Origin: Blastococcus tunisiensis
GTDB lineage: Bacteria > Actinomycetota > Actinomycetes > Mycobacteriales > Geodermatophilaceae
Direction of reading: 5' to 3'
Assembly: GCF_900112815.1 (NCBI RefSeq)
Contig: NZ_FOND01000013.1
Location: 1-64,000 of the forward strand
Length of the DNA: 64,000 nt
Positions 9,775 to 19,819 of this stretch are shown here, piece by piece (the stretch's first letter is position 1; each line of letters starts with the position of its first letter). Under the pieces are notes generated by a model. The model made no database searches. It saw only the letters and a list, made by a program, of their open reading frames with translations, and was not told the DNA's origin. The position numbers were made by a program, and so were the translations under genes.

Positions 9775-10601
9775 GCAACGACTCCCCCGCCCCCCACCCC
9801 CCGCGGGCGGGCCACGTGCCGGACGTCGTCGTCGAGCCGGACGCCGATCGCCTGGCCCGCGCCGTCGCGGCGGCCCTGGTGGCCCGGCTGGCGGCGGCGC
9901 AGGCCGTGCACGGGACGGCATCGGTCGTGCTCACCGGCGGCGGCATCGGCACCGCCGTCCTCGAACACGTCGCCGGGCTGGCCGCGGAACCGATCCGGGA
10001 GACGGTGGACTGGTCCGCCGTGGACGTCTGGTGGGGCGACGAGCGGTTCGTGCCCGGCGACGACGACGAGCGCAACGAGAAGGCCGCCCGGCGTGCCCTG
10101 CTCGACGCGGTGGGCGTGCCGCACGAGCGGGTGCACGCGATGCCGCCCTCCGACGGCGGGTTCGCGGCGCCCGAGGACGCCGCGGCCTGGTACGCCGCCG
10201 AGCTCGCCGCCGCGGCTCCGGAGGGGCGTCCCCTCCCCCGCCTGGACGTGCTGCTGCTCGGGATGGGCCCGGAAGGCCACGTGGCCTCGATCTTCCCCGA
10301 CTCCCCCGCCGTCCGCGACGAACGTCCGGTGGTGGCGGTACGCGACTGCCCCAAGCCGCCACCGACCCGGGTGAGCCTCGGCTTCCCCGCCATCAACGCC
10401 GCCGAGGAGGTGTGGCTGCTGGTCTCCGGGGAGGGCAAGGCGCCCGCCGTGGCGGAGGCGCTGCGCGAGGGGACGGACCCGGTGCGGCTCCCGGCGGCCG
10501 GCGTCCACGGCGTCCGGGCCACCCGGTGGCTGCTCGACCGGAGCGCGGCGAGCGAGCTGCCCGCCCGGTACACCGCCGGACCTCCCGACCACGCCGGGTA
10601 G
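9771..10601 (+). CDS. pgl: 6-phosphogluconolactonase
   Basis: Hydrolyses 6-phosphogluconolactone to 6-phosphogluconate, the step after Zwf. The 276-aa product has the DevB-type motifs VVLTGGGIGTAVLEHV (about 45-60), VDVWWGDERFVPGDDDERN (about 84-102), and LLLGMGPEGHVASIFPDSPA (about 161-180). The GTG at 9771 overlaps the opcA stop as GTGA. The pathway's last enzyme (Gnd) is not in the window. Confidence 0.94.
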   Translation: MSNDSPAPHPPRAGHVPDVVVEPDADRLARAVAAALVARLAAAQAVHGTASVVLTGGGIGTAVLEHVAGLAAEPIRETVDWSAVDVWWGDERFVPGDDDERNEKAARRALLDAVGVPHERVHAMPPSDGGFAAPEDAAAWYAAELAAAAPEGRPLPRLDVLLLGMGPEGHVASIFPDSPAVRDERPVVAVRDCPKPPPTRVSLGFPAINAAEEVWLLVSGEGKAPAVAEALREGTDPVRLPAAGVHGVRATRWLLDRSAASELPARYTAGPPDHAG

Positions 10602-10713
10602 CGACCGGCGGGAGCCTGTGGCAGCGGCGGTATCCCGGGGTGGGCCCGGCCGCCTCGCTGCTACCGGCGGGGAGCATCCTGCCGAGGCAGCACCGTCCCC
10701 TCAGGAGCGCCCG

Positions 10714-10905
10714 ATGACCGCCCACGACGTGACCGCCCCGCAGAGCCGGCCGACCGGCACCGTTCCGGAGCCCCGCACGGCCGAGGCCGCGGGCCCGGGG
10801 CCCGCGGGTGCGCCGTCCGGCCGCCGCCCCCGCGACGAGTACTGGGACGTCGCGACGGTGCGCTGGGTCGCCCGGTCGCCGGTCCCCGCGCCGCGTCGGC
10901 ACTGA
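10714..10905 (+). CDS. Small hypothetical protein, 63 aa
   Basis: ATG at 10714 follows AGGAG at an 8-nt spacing and opens a 63-residue frame. The first 35 residues are Pro/Ala/Gly rich; the C-terminus is an ordered-looking DEYWDVATVRWVARSPVPAPRR. There is no signal peptide, Cys pair or membrane segment. I do not recognise a family. It is the last gene of the pentose phosphate block and runs into a shared terminator facing rbpA. Confidence 0.55.
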   Translation: MTAHDVTAPQSRPTGTVPEPRTAEAAGPGPAGAPSGRRPRDEYWDVATVRWVARSPVPAPRRH

Positions 10906-10906
10906 A

Positions 10907-10941
10907 GACCGGGGCCGGGACCGGGACCGGTCACCCCGGTC
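10907..10941. terminator. Bidirectional terminator between the 63-aa gene and rbpA
   Basis: Arms GACCGGGG (10907-10914) and CCCCGGTC (10934-10941) pair perfectly over 8 bp with a GC-rich 19-nt loop. It sits exactly between the convergent stop codons at 10905 and 10948. No long U-tract follows, as is common in actinobacteria. Confidence 0.5.
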
Positions 10942-10947
10942 GGCCGC

Positions 10948-11289
10948 TCAGGCGCCGCGGCGCCGGTGCAACCGGGTGAGTGCTTCCTCGAGGAGCGCGT
11001 CCCCGTCGGCGTCGCTGCGCCGCTCGCGGACGTAGGCCAGGTGGGTCTTGTAGGGCTCGGTCCGCGGGGCCGGCGGCGGGTTCTGCTGGTCCTGGCCGGC
11101 GGGCAGACCGCACCGCGGGCAGTCCCAGAGCTCCGGGACGTCGGCGTCCGAGGCGAAGGCGACCCGCGTCTCGTGCCGGTTCGCGCACCAGAACGGGATG
11201 CGGTTGCGGGGTGCGGCCTCGCCACGTTCGGCCTCACCCATCGGACCTGCTCCGACCCGGGAACCCCGGATCGCGTTTCCACCAGCCAC
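10948..11289 (-). CDS. rbpA: RNA polymerase-binding protein RbpA
   Basis: An actinobacterial transcription factor that binds the RNA polymerase beta/beta' subunits and sigma-A and stabilises open complexes. The 113-aa protein has the basic N-terminal tail AIRGSRVGAGP, a zinc-ribbon-like core with CANRHETR and CPRCG, and the C-terminal sigma-interaction region EPYKTHLAYVRERRSDADGDALLEEAL. The GTG at 11289 is chosen because VAGGNAIRGSR matches the usual RbpA N-terminus; an ATG 39 bp upstream would add an unlikely extension. It is the last gene of the gap-pgk-tpiA-secG strand. Family members with secG as neighbour are usual. Confidence 0.93.
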   Translation of the reverse strand: MAGGNAIRGSRVGAGPMGEAERGEAAPRNRIPFWCANRHETRVAFASDADVPELWDCPRCGLPAGQDQQNPPPAPRTEPYKTHLAYVRERRSDADGDALLEEALTRLHRRRGA

Positions 11290-11452
11290 GAGCGCCCCCT
11301 GCTTCTCCGGGATCGTGCGGCAGATCACGGCCGCGCGCGAAGTCTAGAGCCTGGCGCGGCGGTTTCCGGTCACGATTTCGCTCAGGTTCGACGACGTGCT
11401 GGAACGGCCCGCCGCGGGGCCGGCGGCGGGAGGGCTCGGGGACGGCCCGTGC

Positions 11453-11689
11453 TCAGCCGCCGGCCTTCAGCAGGATGCCGAGGCCGATGATGCAGACGGT
11501 CCAGACGAGGGCGCAGAAGACGGTCAGCCGGTTCAGGTTCTTCTCGACGACGGACGAGCCGCTCAGCGACGAGGACACCGCGCCGCCGAACATGGACGAC
11601 AGGCCGCCACCCTTGCCCCGGTGCAGCAGGATCAGCACGATGAGGAGCACGCTGGTGAGCACCAGCAGCACGTTGAGGACAAGCTCCAT
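11453..11689 (-). CDS. secG: Preprotein translocase subunit SecG
   Basis: An accessory subunit of the SecYEG protein-export channel. The 78-aa protein has two membrane helices (about 3-21 and 55-75) joined by the Gly/Ser-rich loop HRGKGGGLSSMFGGAVSSSLSGSS, the SecG hallmark. It normally lies just downstream of tpiA. Here a lipoprotein gene is inserted between them. Its short leader is 68 bp. Confidence 0.95.
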   Translation of the reverse strand: MELVLNVLLVLTSVLLIVLILLHRGKGGGLSSMFGGAVSSSLSGSSVVEKNLNRLTVFCALVWTVCIIGLGILLKAGG

Positions 11690-11757
11690 GACGATTTCTC
11701 CAGGCTAGGCGGCCGGCAGGACGACACCGGGCTCTGGTCTGCGAGCCTAACCGACAC

Positions 11758-13536
11758 TCATCGGACGCCGGCGGTGGCGAGGTCGTAACCGCTGTACGGC
11801 TGCATCACCAGCCCGTTGCGCAGGCGCTGACCTGCCAGCACCTGGATGCGCGTCTCGGCCAGCGGGACGTAGACCGATGTGGCGTCGACCGCGGCGGCGA
11901 CGTCCCGCCAGGCAGCCGGCTGCCGGGCGGCCCGGGCGGTGTCCACCAGCGCGTTGACGTCCGGGTCGTCGAGCCGGCCGTAGTTGGTGTTGCCGACCGG
12001 CCGGATGCTGCGCCCGTCGACCAGCGGCGTCAGGAACGACGCCGGGGTGGGGAAGTCGGCCGTCCAGGTGGCGAGGACGATGCCGTAGCCGTTGGCCACC
12101 ACGCTGGCGGGCGCCCCCACGTCGGTCGCGTAGAAGCTGATGGCGCTCAGCGGCCGCACCTCCGCCTCGATCCCGATCTCGCCGAGCTGGGCGGACACCT
12201 CGTCGGCGACGTCGACGCTCGACTGCGCGTCCGGTACGGCGAGCACCGTGCTGAAGCCGTCGGGGCGGCCGCACGCCTCCAGGGCCGTGCGCGCCGCGGC
12301 GAGGTCCGGCCCCGGGTCGCCGTCCTCCGGGCCCCCGTCGAGCGCGCGGGGCCAGAGGACCGAGCGGCGGACGGCGTTGCCCGGGCCGCCGAGCACCTCC
12401 TGCACGTCGACCCGGTCCACCGCGGCGGCGACCGCCGCCCGGCAGTTCGGGTCGTCGAACGGCGCGACGTCCGTGGGCAGGGCCAGCAACCGCACGGCGC
12501 CGGTGGTCAGGTCGTCGATCCGGTTCCGGACGGGGTGGTCCTCGTCCGCCGCGAGCCGGGCCGTCGTGGCCGAGTGCACACCTGCGCCGGTGATGTCGAG
12601 GTCCGCCGAGCCGGCCAGCAGCGCCTGGTCCCGCTCCACCCCGTTGAGCCCGGCCCGGACCACGACCCGGTCGGGCAGCGCGGTCCGGACGTCGTCGGTG
12701 GCCGGGTCCCACTGCGGGTTGCGCTCGAGCAGGATGCCGGTGGCCGGGTCGACCGACGTGATCGCGTACGGCCCGGTGGACACCGGATCGGCGCCGTAGT
12801 CGCCGCGCGTGTCGGCCTCGGCCGGGACCGGGCTGCTGGACGGCAGCGCCAGGACGAACGGCAGGTCCGGTTGCGGCGCCCGGAGCCTGAAGACGATCGT
12901 CCGCTCGTCCGGCGTCTCGATGGACGTGAGATCCGGGTCGTCCTCCTCGGTGGAGTACGGCCCCGGGTAGGGGTTCGCCGGGTCGTCGAACAGGTCCACG
13001 ACGTAGGTCGGTCCGCCGACGATCACGTCGGAGGCGAACGAGCGCTGGATGCCGTACTTGACGTCCTGCGCCGTGATCGGCCGGCCGTCCTCGAACCGGA
13101 TCCCCTCGCGGAGGGTGAACGTCCAGCTCAGCCCGTCCTCGGACACCGTGCCCATGTCGGTGGCCAGGTCCGGCACCAGTTCGTCGGTGCGGCCGGGTTC
13201 GGACGAGTAGGTGACCAGCGTGCGGGTGTAGAGCCGCATCAGGTTCCAGACACCCGGCAGGTAGGACCGCTGCGGGTCCAGGCTGTCGATCTCGCCCGAC
13301 ACCGCCCGGAGGGTTCCGCCGGCCTCGGTCGAGGGCGCGCGGACGCCGGTCACCCCGGCGTCGGGCTGCCCCTCGACGACCGGGACGTCCGCCCGGCCAC
13401 CGGAGCCGCCCCCGCAGCTGACCGCGATGACGACCACCAGCAGGACGACACCGGCCGCCGACAGGATGCGCCGGCGGGGCCACCCACGGGCCCATGCCGG
13501 GAGCCGGCCGCTCAGCCGCTCCCCCGTGCTCTCCAC
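11758..13536 (-). CDS. ABC transporter substrate-binding lipoprotein, family 5 (peptide type)
   Basis: A 592-aa secreted lipoprotein with an Arg-rich start, a hydrophobic segment at about 27-40 and lipobox VIAVSC, followed by a Gly/Ser linker. The mature part has the family-5 (OppA/DppA) layout: GGTLRAVSGEIDSLDPQRSY, LVTYSSEPGRTDELVPDLATDM, WTFTLREGIRFEDGRPITAQDVKYGIQRSF and VSTGPYAITSVDP. It should deliver oligopeptides or a similar solute to an ABC permease, but no permease or ATPase gene is nearby, so its substrate and partner are unknown. Its place between tpiA and secG breaks a usually tight gene order. Confidence 0.88.
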   Translation of the reverse strand: MESTGERLSGRLPAWARGWPRRRILSAAGVVLLVVVIAVSCGGGSGGRADVPVVEGQPDAGVTGVRAPSTEAGGTLRAVSGEIDSLDPQRSYLPGVWNLMRLYTRTLVTYSSEPGRTDELVPDLATDMGTVSEDGLSWTFTLREGIRFEDGRPITAQDVKYGIQRSFASDVIVGGPTYVVDLFDDPANPYPGPYSTEEDDPDLTSIETPDERTIVFRLRAPQPDLPFVLALPSSSPVPAEADTRGDYGADPVSTGPYAITSVDPATGILLERNPQWDPATDDVRTALPDRVVVRAGLNGVERDQALLAGSADLDITGAGVHSATTARLAADEDHPVRNRIDDLTTGAVRLLALPTDVAPFDDPNCRAAVAAAVDRVDVQEVLGGPGNAVRRSVLWPRALDGGPEDGDPGPDLAAARTALEACGRPDGFSTVLAVPDAQSSVDVADEVSAQLGEIGIEAEVRPLSAISFYATDVGAPASVVANGYGIVLATWTADFPTPASFLTPLVDGRSIRPVGNTNYGRLDDPDVNALVDTARAARQPAAWRDVAAAVDATSVYVPLAETRIQVLAGQRLRNGLVMQPYSGYDLATAGVR

Positions 13537-13584
13537 TGTCTGCTGCCCGCCCCACTCGCTCGCGGCCGGCGGCGGCAGCGGGGC

Positions 13585-14409
13585 TCAGCTGCCGTCGGCG
13601 GCGATCCGACAGATCTGCGCGAACTCGTCGGCGTCCAGGCTGGCGCCGCCCACGAGTGCACCGTCGATGTCCGGCCCGGCCAGGATCCCGGCCGTGCTCG
13701 CGGCCTTCACCGACCCTCCGTAGAGGATACGGACGGATGCGGCCGTCTCGTCGCCGAAGCGCTCGGCGAGCCGCGCCCGGAGGGCACCGCAGACCTCCTG
13801 CGCGTCCTCGGGCGTGGCCACCTCGCCGGTGCCGATCGCCCACACCGGCTCGTAGGCGATCACCAGGCCCGCCACCTGCTCGGCCGACAGCCCGTCCAGC
13901 GAGGCGTCGAGCTGCGTCGTGCAGTAGGCGACGTGCTCGCCGGCCTTGCGGGTGTCGAGCCCCTCCCCCACGCAGACGATCGGGGTGACGCCGTGCCGCA
14001 GCGCGGCCCGGGCCTTCGAGGCGACGACGGCGTCGTCCTCGGCGTGCAGCGCGCGGCGCTCGGAGTGCCCGACCGTGACGTACTGGCAGGCCAGGGCCGC
14101 GAGCATGCCGCCGCTGACCTCGCCGGTGTAGGCGCCGGAGTCGTGCGCGGACAGGTCCTGCGCTCCGAAGCCCACGGTCAGCTTGTCCCCGGTCACCAGC
14201 GTCTGCACGCTGCGCAGCGCCGTGAAGGGCGGCAGCACCACGAGCTCCACGGTGTCGAGCACGGGGCCCCGCACGGTGAACGCCAGCTTCTGCACCAGGC
14301 CGATGGCCTCCAGGTGCGTCATGTGCATCTTCCAGTTGCCGGCGATCAGCGTGCGCCGGCCGCCGCCCTGGAAGGCGCCCCGCCGGGGCGTCGAGTCCTT
14401 GCGCGCCAT
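13585..14409 (-). CDS. tpiA: Triosephosphate isomerase
   Basis: Interconverts dihydroxyacetone phosphate and glyceraldehyde 3-phosphate. The 274-aa product carries the N-terminal [12 protein letters not shown] with catalytic Lys, VGHSERR with catalytic His, [22 protein letters not shown] with catalytic Glu and loop 6, and the phosphate-binding ILYGGSVKA. Its ATG overlaps the pgk TGA as ATGA. An N-terminal extension of about 19 basic residues ([19 protein letters not shown]) precedes the usual start, as often in actinobacteria. Confidence 0.96.
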   Translation of the reverse strand: MARKDSTPRRGAFQGGGRRTLIAGNWKMHMTHLEAIGLVQKLAFTVRGPVLDTVELVVLPPFTALRSVQTLVTGDKLTVGFGAQDLSAHDSGAYTGEVSGGMLAALACQYVTVGHSERRALHAEDDAVVASKARAALRHGVTPIVCVGEGLDTRKAGEHVAYCTTQLDASLDGLSAEQVAGLVIAYEPVWAIGTGEVATPEDAQEVCGALRARLAERFGDETAASVRILYGGSVKAASTAGILAGPDIDGALVGGASLDADEFAQICRIAADGS

Positions 14410-15614
14410 CACTGCCCCGATCCGTCGGCGAGCACCGCGAGGCCGGGGAGCTCCCGGCCCTCCAGGTACTCCAGCGATGCGCCGCCGCCGGTGCTGATGT
14501 GCCCGTAGGCGTCCTCGTCGAGCCCCAGCACGCGGACGGCGGCGGCGGAGTCGCCGCCGCCCACCACCGACAGACCTGCCACGGCGCCGACGGCCGCGGC
14601 GACCCCGCGGGTGCCGTCCTGGAACGGCGCGAGCTCGAACACGCCCATCGGCCCGTTCCAGAAGACGGTGCGCGCCCCGCCCAGCGTCGTGCCGAACAGC
14701 TCGACGGTGCGCGGGCCCACGTCCAGGCCGAGCTGGTCGTCCGGGATGGCGTCGACCGGGACGACGGTGGTCGGTGCCTCCGCGCTGAACTCCGGTGCGC
14801 AGACGACGTCGACGGGCAGCACGATGCGGTTCCCGGCCTCGGCGAGCAGCCGGCGGCAGGTGTCCACCTGGTCGGCCTCGAGCAGGGACTTCCCCACGCC
14901 GTGGCCCTGCGCGGCCAGGAAGGTGAAGCACATCCCACCTCCGACCAGCAGCCGGTCCACCTTGGGCAGCAGGGCCTCGATGACGGCCAGCTTGTCGCTG
15001 ACCTTCGACCCGCCCAGCACCACCACGTACGGCCGCTCCGGGTCCGTCGTCAGCCGGGTCAGCACCTCGAGCTCGCGGGCCACCAGGCGCCCCGCCGCGT
15101 GCGGCAGCCGCTCGGCGACATCGAACACCGAGGCGTGCTTGCGGTGCACGGCCCCGAAGGCATCGTCGACGTAGACGTCGGCCAGGGCGGCCAGCCGGTC
15201 GGCCAGCTCCCCCCGCTCGGCGTCGTCCTTGGACGTCTCGGCCGCCTCGAAGCGGACGTTCTCCAGCAGGAGCAGGTCCCCGTCGCCGAGCGCCCCGGCC
15301 TTCGCACGGGCGTCCTCCCCGGCCACGTCGGCGGCCAGCGGCACCGTCGTGCCCAGCAGCTCGCCCAGCCGCGCCGCGACGGGCGCGAGGGAGAACTGCG
15401 GATCGGGCGTGCCCTTGGGGCGGCCCAGGTGGGCGGCGACGATCACGCGGGCGCCGGCGTCGCGGAGCGCCTGCAGGGTCGGCAGGCTCGCCCGGATCCG
15501 GCCGTCATCGGTGATCTGGCGGGTCTGCTTGTCCAGCGGGACGTTCAGGTCGGCGCGCAGGAGCACGCGCCGGCCCGAGACGCCCTCGGCGAGGAGGTCG
15601 TCGAGGCTGCGCAT
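14409..15614 (-). CDS. pgk: Phosphoglycerate kinase
   Basis: Transfers phosphate from 1,3-bisphosphoglycerate to ADP. The 401-aa protein has [14 protein letters not shown] near the N-terminus, [12 protein letters not shown], the hinge/nucleotide region [19 protein letters not shown], and the C-terminal [10 protein letters not shown] and [11 protein letters not shown]. It begins 1 bp after the gap stop codon and overlaps tpiA, so gap-pgk-tpiA is one operon. Confidence 0.97.
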   Translation of the reverse strand: MRSLDDLLAEGVSGRRVLLRADLNVPLDKQTRQITDDGRIRASLPTLQALRDAGARVIVAAHLGRPKGTPDPQFSLAPVAARLGELLGTTVPLAADVAGEDARAKAGALGDGDLLLLENVRFEAAETSKDDAERGELADRLAALADVYVDDAFGAVHRKHASVFDVAERLPHAAGRLVARELEVLTRLTTDPERPYVVVLGGSKVSDKLAVIEALLPKVDRLLVGGGMCFTFLAAQGHGVGKSLLEADQVDTCRRLLAEAGNRIVLPVDVVCAPEFSAEAPTTVVPVDAIPDDQLGLDVGPRTVELFGTTLGGARTVFWNGPMGVFELAPFQDGTRGVAAAVGAVAGLSVVGGGDSAAAVRVLGLDEDAYGHISTGGGASLEYLEGRELPGLAVLADGSGQ

Positions 15615-15615
15615 G

Positions 15616-16692
<1,077 letters not shown>

Positions 16693-16771
16693 CTATCGGT
16701 CCCGGTCGGCCCCGGCTCCCGCCGCCCGACCGTCCCCGGCGCCGTCGATGATCAGGGCCCCTGATCGTCGA

Positions 16772-16807
16772 GCGTCCTCCCTCGTGGTCGGCGGTGAGGG
16801 AGGACGC
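16772..16807 (-). terminator. Hairpin downstream of whiA, plus a repeated right arm
   Basis: GCGTCCTCCCTC (16772-16783) pairs perfectly with GAGGGAGGACGC (16796-16807), a 12-bp stem with a 12-nt loop, positioned as the whiA terminator. The right arm with its 5' context (GCGGTGAGGGAGGACGC) is repeated directly at 16811-16827, so alternative pairing is possible. Nearby at 16746-16770 is a second, imperfect palindrome centred on GGGCCC. Confidence 0.5.
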
Positions 16808-16850
16808 CCCGCGGTGAGGGAGGACGCGGAGGCGGTGACCGGGCGGCGGG

Positions 16851-17831
16851 TTACTGGGCGAGCATGTCGTCGGTGACGACGGACTCGGTGTCGGGGATGC
16901 CGAGGTCCTTGGCGCGCTTGTCGGCCATGGCCAGGAGACGCCGTATGCGCCCGGCGACCGCGTCCTTGGTCATGGGCGGGTCGGCGCGCTGGCCGAGCTC
17001 CTCCAGCGAGGCCTGGCCGAACTCCAGCCGGAGCCGCCCGGCCACCAGCAGGTGCTCGGGGGCGTCGTTGGCCAGGATCTCCAGCGCGCGCTCCACGCGG
17101 GCGCTGGCGGCGACCGCGGCACGGGCGGAGCGGCGCAGGTTCGCGTCGTCGAAGTTGGCCAGCCGGTTCGCCGTCGCCCGGACCTCGCGACGCATCCGCC
17201 GCTCCTCCCAGGCGAGGACGGCGTCGTGCGCGCCCATGCGGGTCAGCAGCGCGCTGATCGCGTCGCCGTCGCGGATGACCACCCGGTCGGCGCCGCGGAC
17301 CTCGCGGGCCTTGGCCGGGATGCCCAGCCGGCGGGCGGCACCGACGAGGGCCATGGCCGCCTCCGGGCCCGGGCAGGTGACCTCCAGGGAGGAGGACCGG
17401 CCGGGCTCGGTGAGCGAGCCGTGCGCCAGGAAGGCGCCGCGCCACGCGGCCTCCGCGTCGTTGATCCCGCCCGAGACCACCGCCGGCGGCAGCCCCCGGA
17501 CGGGGCGCCCCCGCTGGTCGACCAGCCCGGTCTGCCGGGCCAGCCCCTCGCCGTGCTTGGCGATCCGCACGAGGTAGCGGACGCCGCGGCGGATGTTGCC
17601 GCCGGCCAGCACGCTCACCCCGCTCGTGTAGCCGTAGACCTCGCTGATGTCGCGGCGCAGTCGTCTGGCCACCGAGCCCGTGTCGAGCTCGGCCTCGATG
17701 ACCACCCGGCCGCCCACGATGTGCAGGCCACCCGAGAAGCGCAGCAGCGCGGTGACCTCCGCCTTGCGCTCCGAGGTCTTCGTGCACTCGACCCGTGAGA
17801 GCTCGTCCTTGACCATTGCGGTCATCGCCAT
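16851..17831 (-). CDS. whiA: DNA-binding protein WhiA
   Basis: A regulator with a LAGLIDADG homing-endonuclease-like fold fused to a C-terminal helix-turn-helix. In sporulating actinobacteria it acts with WhiB on cell-division and septation genes. The 326-aa product starts [37 protein letters not shown] and has a C-terminal [34 protein letters not shown] helix-turn-helix. It belongs to the conserved uvrC-rapZ-yvcK-whiA run and lies 90 bp after yvcK. Confidence 0.96.
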   Translation of the reverse strand: MAMTAMVKDELSRVECTKTSERKAEVTALLRFSGGLHIVGGRVVIEAELDTGSVARRLRRDISEVYGYTSGVSVLAGGNIRRGVRYLVRIAKHGEGLARQTGLVDQRGRPVRGLPPAVVSGGINDAEAAWRGAFLAHGSLTEPGRSSSLEVTCPGPEAAMALVGAARRLGIPAKAREVRGADRVVIRDGDAISALLTRMGAHDAVLAWEERRMRREVRATANRLANFDDANLRRSARAAVAASARVERALEILANDAPEHLLVAGRLRLEFGQASLEELGQRADPPMTKDAVAGRIRRLLAMADKRAKDLGIPDTESVVTDDMLAQ

Positions 17832-17921
17832 GTGCGGCGTCCCCTTCCCCCTTGTACCGACCGCTCGAGATCGAAAGCTGTCGCCATCAGTTCCGATACC
17901 CGACCGGACATCCGTACTCCC

Positions 17922-18872
17922 TCACCGGGCGCCGACCACGGAGGCCAGCGCAGCGGACAGTCGCACGGGATCGTGCCGTGGCGCGCCGTCGAGCTCGGCG
18001 ACCGGAGCCAGCACGAGCTCGGCGCCGCACTCGCGCACCGCAGACAGGAGACCACGACGGTCAACCACCGAATCAGCATCGGCGATCACCGTGTGCAACG
18101 CCACCCCGCCCAGATGCGCGCGCAGGACGTTCAGGTGCTCCTCCGGTGAGAAGCCGTCGGTCTCCCCCGGCTGCGGCACCAGGTTCAGCACCACCACCAC
18201 CCTGGCCTGCGTCGCAGCCAGCGCCGCGCGCAGTCTCGGGACGAGCAGATGCGGCAGGACGGACGTGTACCAGGACCCCGGACCGAGCGAGACGACGTCC
18301 GCCGCCGCGATGGCCTCGAGGACGGCGGGGTGCACCGGAGGGTCCGGCGGAGAGACGAGGATCTCCCGGACGTGCCCGGGGGTGGCCGCGATCGCCACCT
18401 GCCCCCGGATGGTGCGACTGCGCTCCGGGTCGTCGGGGTCGGTCGTCTCCACCCGGGCGACGAGGTCCAGCGGCACGTCGGCCATCGGCAGCACGCGGCC
18501 GCAGCACCCGAGCAGGTCGCCGAGGTGGTCGAGGGCGCGGGCGGTGTCACCGCCGTGCATCTCGGTGAGCCCGGTGAGCATGAGGTTGCCGACCGGGTGC
18601 CCGGCCAGCACGCCGGTGCCGCCGAGGCGGTGCTGCAGGAGCGCGGCCAGCTCGGTCCCCCGGGGGTCGTTCCCGGCGAGGGCGGCGAGCGCCATCCGGA
18701 GGTCGCCGGGGGGCAGCATGGGCATCTCGCGCCGGATGCGGCCCGACGAGCCGCCGTCGTCGGCGACGGTCACGACCGCGGTCAGCTCCGGGGTGATCCG
18801 CCGCCACGCCCCCAGGGCCGCGGCCAGCCCGTGGCCGCCCCCGAAGGCGACGACCCGCGGCCCGCCCGCCAC
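17922..18872 (-). CDS. yvcK: YvcK/CofD-like gluconeogenesis factor
   Basis: The YvcK family binds UDP-sugars and is needed for cell-wall synthesis and growth on gluconeogenic substrates. The 316-aa protein has the N-terminal VVAFGGGHGLAAALGAWRR, VVTVADDGGSSGRIRREMPMLPPGDLRMALAAL, and LGPGSWYTSVLPHLLVPRLR, all family signatures. GTG at 18872 shares one base with the rapZ TAG, so translation is coupled. Confidence 0.94.
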   Translation of the reverse strand: MAGGPRVVAFGGGHGLAAALGAWRRITPELTAVVTVADDGGSSGRIRREMPMLPPGDLRMALAALAGNDPRGTELAALLQHRLGGTGVLAGHPVGNLMLTGLTEMHGGDTARALDHLGDLLGCCGRVLPMADVPLDLVARVETTDPDDPERSRTIRGQVAIAATPGHVREILVSPPDPPVHPAVLEAIAAADVVSLGPGSWYTSVLPHLLVPRLRAALAATQARVVVVLNLVPQPGETDGFSPEEHLNVLRAHLGGVALHTVIADADSVVDRRGLLSAVRECGAELVLAPVAELDGAPRHDPVRLSAALASVVGAR

Positions 18873-19819
18873 TACTCGCGTCCCAGGTCGCGGTGGCGGG
18901 CGGCCGCGGTCAGCCCCTCGGCGCCGAGCCGCCGGGCGAACTCCTCGGCGATGGCCACGCTGCGGTGCTTGCCGCCGGTGCAGCCGACGGCGAGCGTCAG
19001 GTAGCGCTTGCCCTCGCGGCGGTAGCCGGGGATCAGCAGCCGGAGCACGTCGGTGTACCGGTCGAGGAACTCCCCGGCGTCGTCCTGACCGAGGACGTAG
19101 GCGCTCACGTCGGCGTCCTGACCGGTCTTCGACCGCAGTTCGGGGACCCAGTGCGGGTTCGGCAGGAACCGGGCGTCGATGACCAGATCCGCATCGAGCG
19201 GGAGGCCGTACTTGAACCCGAAGCTCATCACCGTCGCGGTCAGCGGCTGCGTCCGTCCCTCGCGCGCGAAGGCGTTCTCGAGGGTGGCCCGCAACTGGTG
19301 CACGTTGAGATCGCTGGTGTCGACCCAGAGGTCGGCGTCGCCGGCGATGCCGGTCAGCAGCGCGCGCTCGGCGGAGATGCCGTCGATCAGCGTCCCGGTC
19401 CCCTGCAGCGGGTGCTCCCGCCGGACGGACTCGTAGCGGCGCACCAGGACCTCGTCCCGGGCATGCACGTAGATCACCCGCGGCCGGTTGCCGGCAGCGG
19501 CCAGGACCCGGATCGACTCCTGCAGGTCGCTGGAGAAGGCACGGCTGCGGACGTCGACGACGGCGGCGAACCGGCGGATGTCCCCGCGCGCACCCAGCTC
19601 CACCATCGGCTGCAGCAGCGCCGGCGGGAGGTTGTCGACGACGAACCAGCCCAGGTCCTCCAGGACGCGGCCCGCGCTGAGCTTCCCCGCGCCGGACAGC
19701 CCGGTGACGATGACCACCTCGAGCGGCTGGACCTCCGTGGTGGTGGCGTCCAGGCCGGGCGGGACGTCGGTCTGCGGCCCCGCCGGACCGCTCCGGGGCG
19801 GCATGCCGTCACCGGTCAC
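18872..19819 (-). CDS. rapZ: RapZ-family P-loop protein (RNase adapter / nucleotide-binding)
   Basis: The 315-aa protein is of the RapZ/YvcJ family: P-loop, [17 protein letters not shown], the [30 protein letters not shown] block, and C-terminal [22 protein letters not shown]. Family members bind GTP or, in E. coli, a glucosamine-phosphate signal; the role in actinobacteria is less clear. Oddity: the Walker A reads GLSGAGKLS (40-48), with Leu where the Ser/Thr after Lys is expected. GTG at 19819 overlaps the uvrC TGA as GTGA. Confidence 0.93.
   Translation of the reverse strand: MTGDGMPPRSGPAGPQTDVPPGLDATTTEVQPLEVVIVTGLSGAGKLSAGRVLEDLGWFVVDNLPPALLQPMVELGARGDIRRFAAVVDVRSRAFSSDLQESIRVLAAAGNRPRVIYVHARDEVLVRRYESVRREHPLQGTGTLIDGISAERALLTGIAGDADLWVDTSDLNVHQLRATLENAFAREGRTQPLTATVMSFGFKYGLPLDADLVIDARFLPNPHWVPELRSKTGQDADVSAYVLGQDDAGEFLDRYTDVLRLLIPGYRREGKRYLTLAVGCTGGKHRSVAIAEEFARRLGAEGLTAAARHRDLGRE

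Noticed and set aside
11747-14938. A 1063-aa minus-strand frame across the lipoprotein, tpiA and pgk
   Set aside because: Arg/Pro/Ala-rich shadow of three well-supported genes in another frame.
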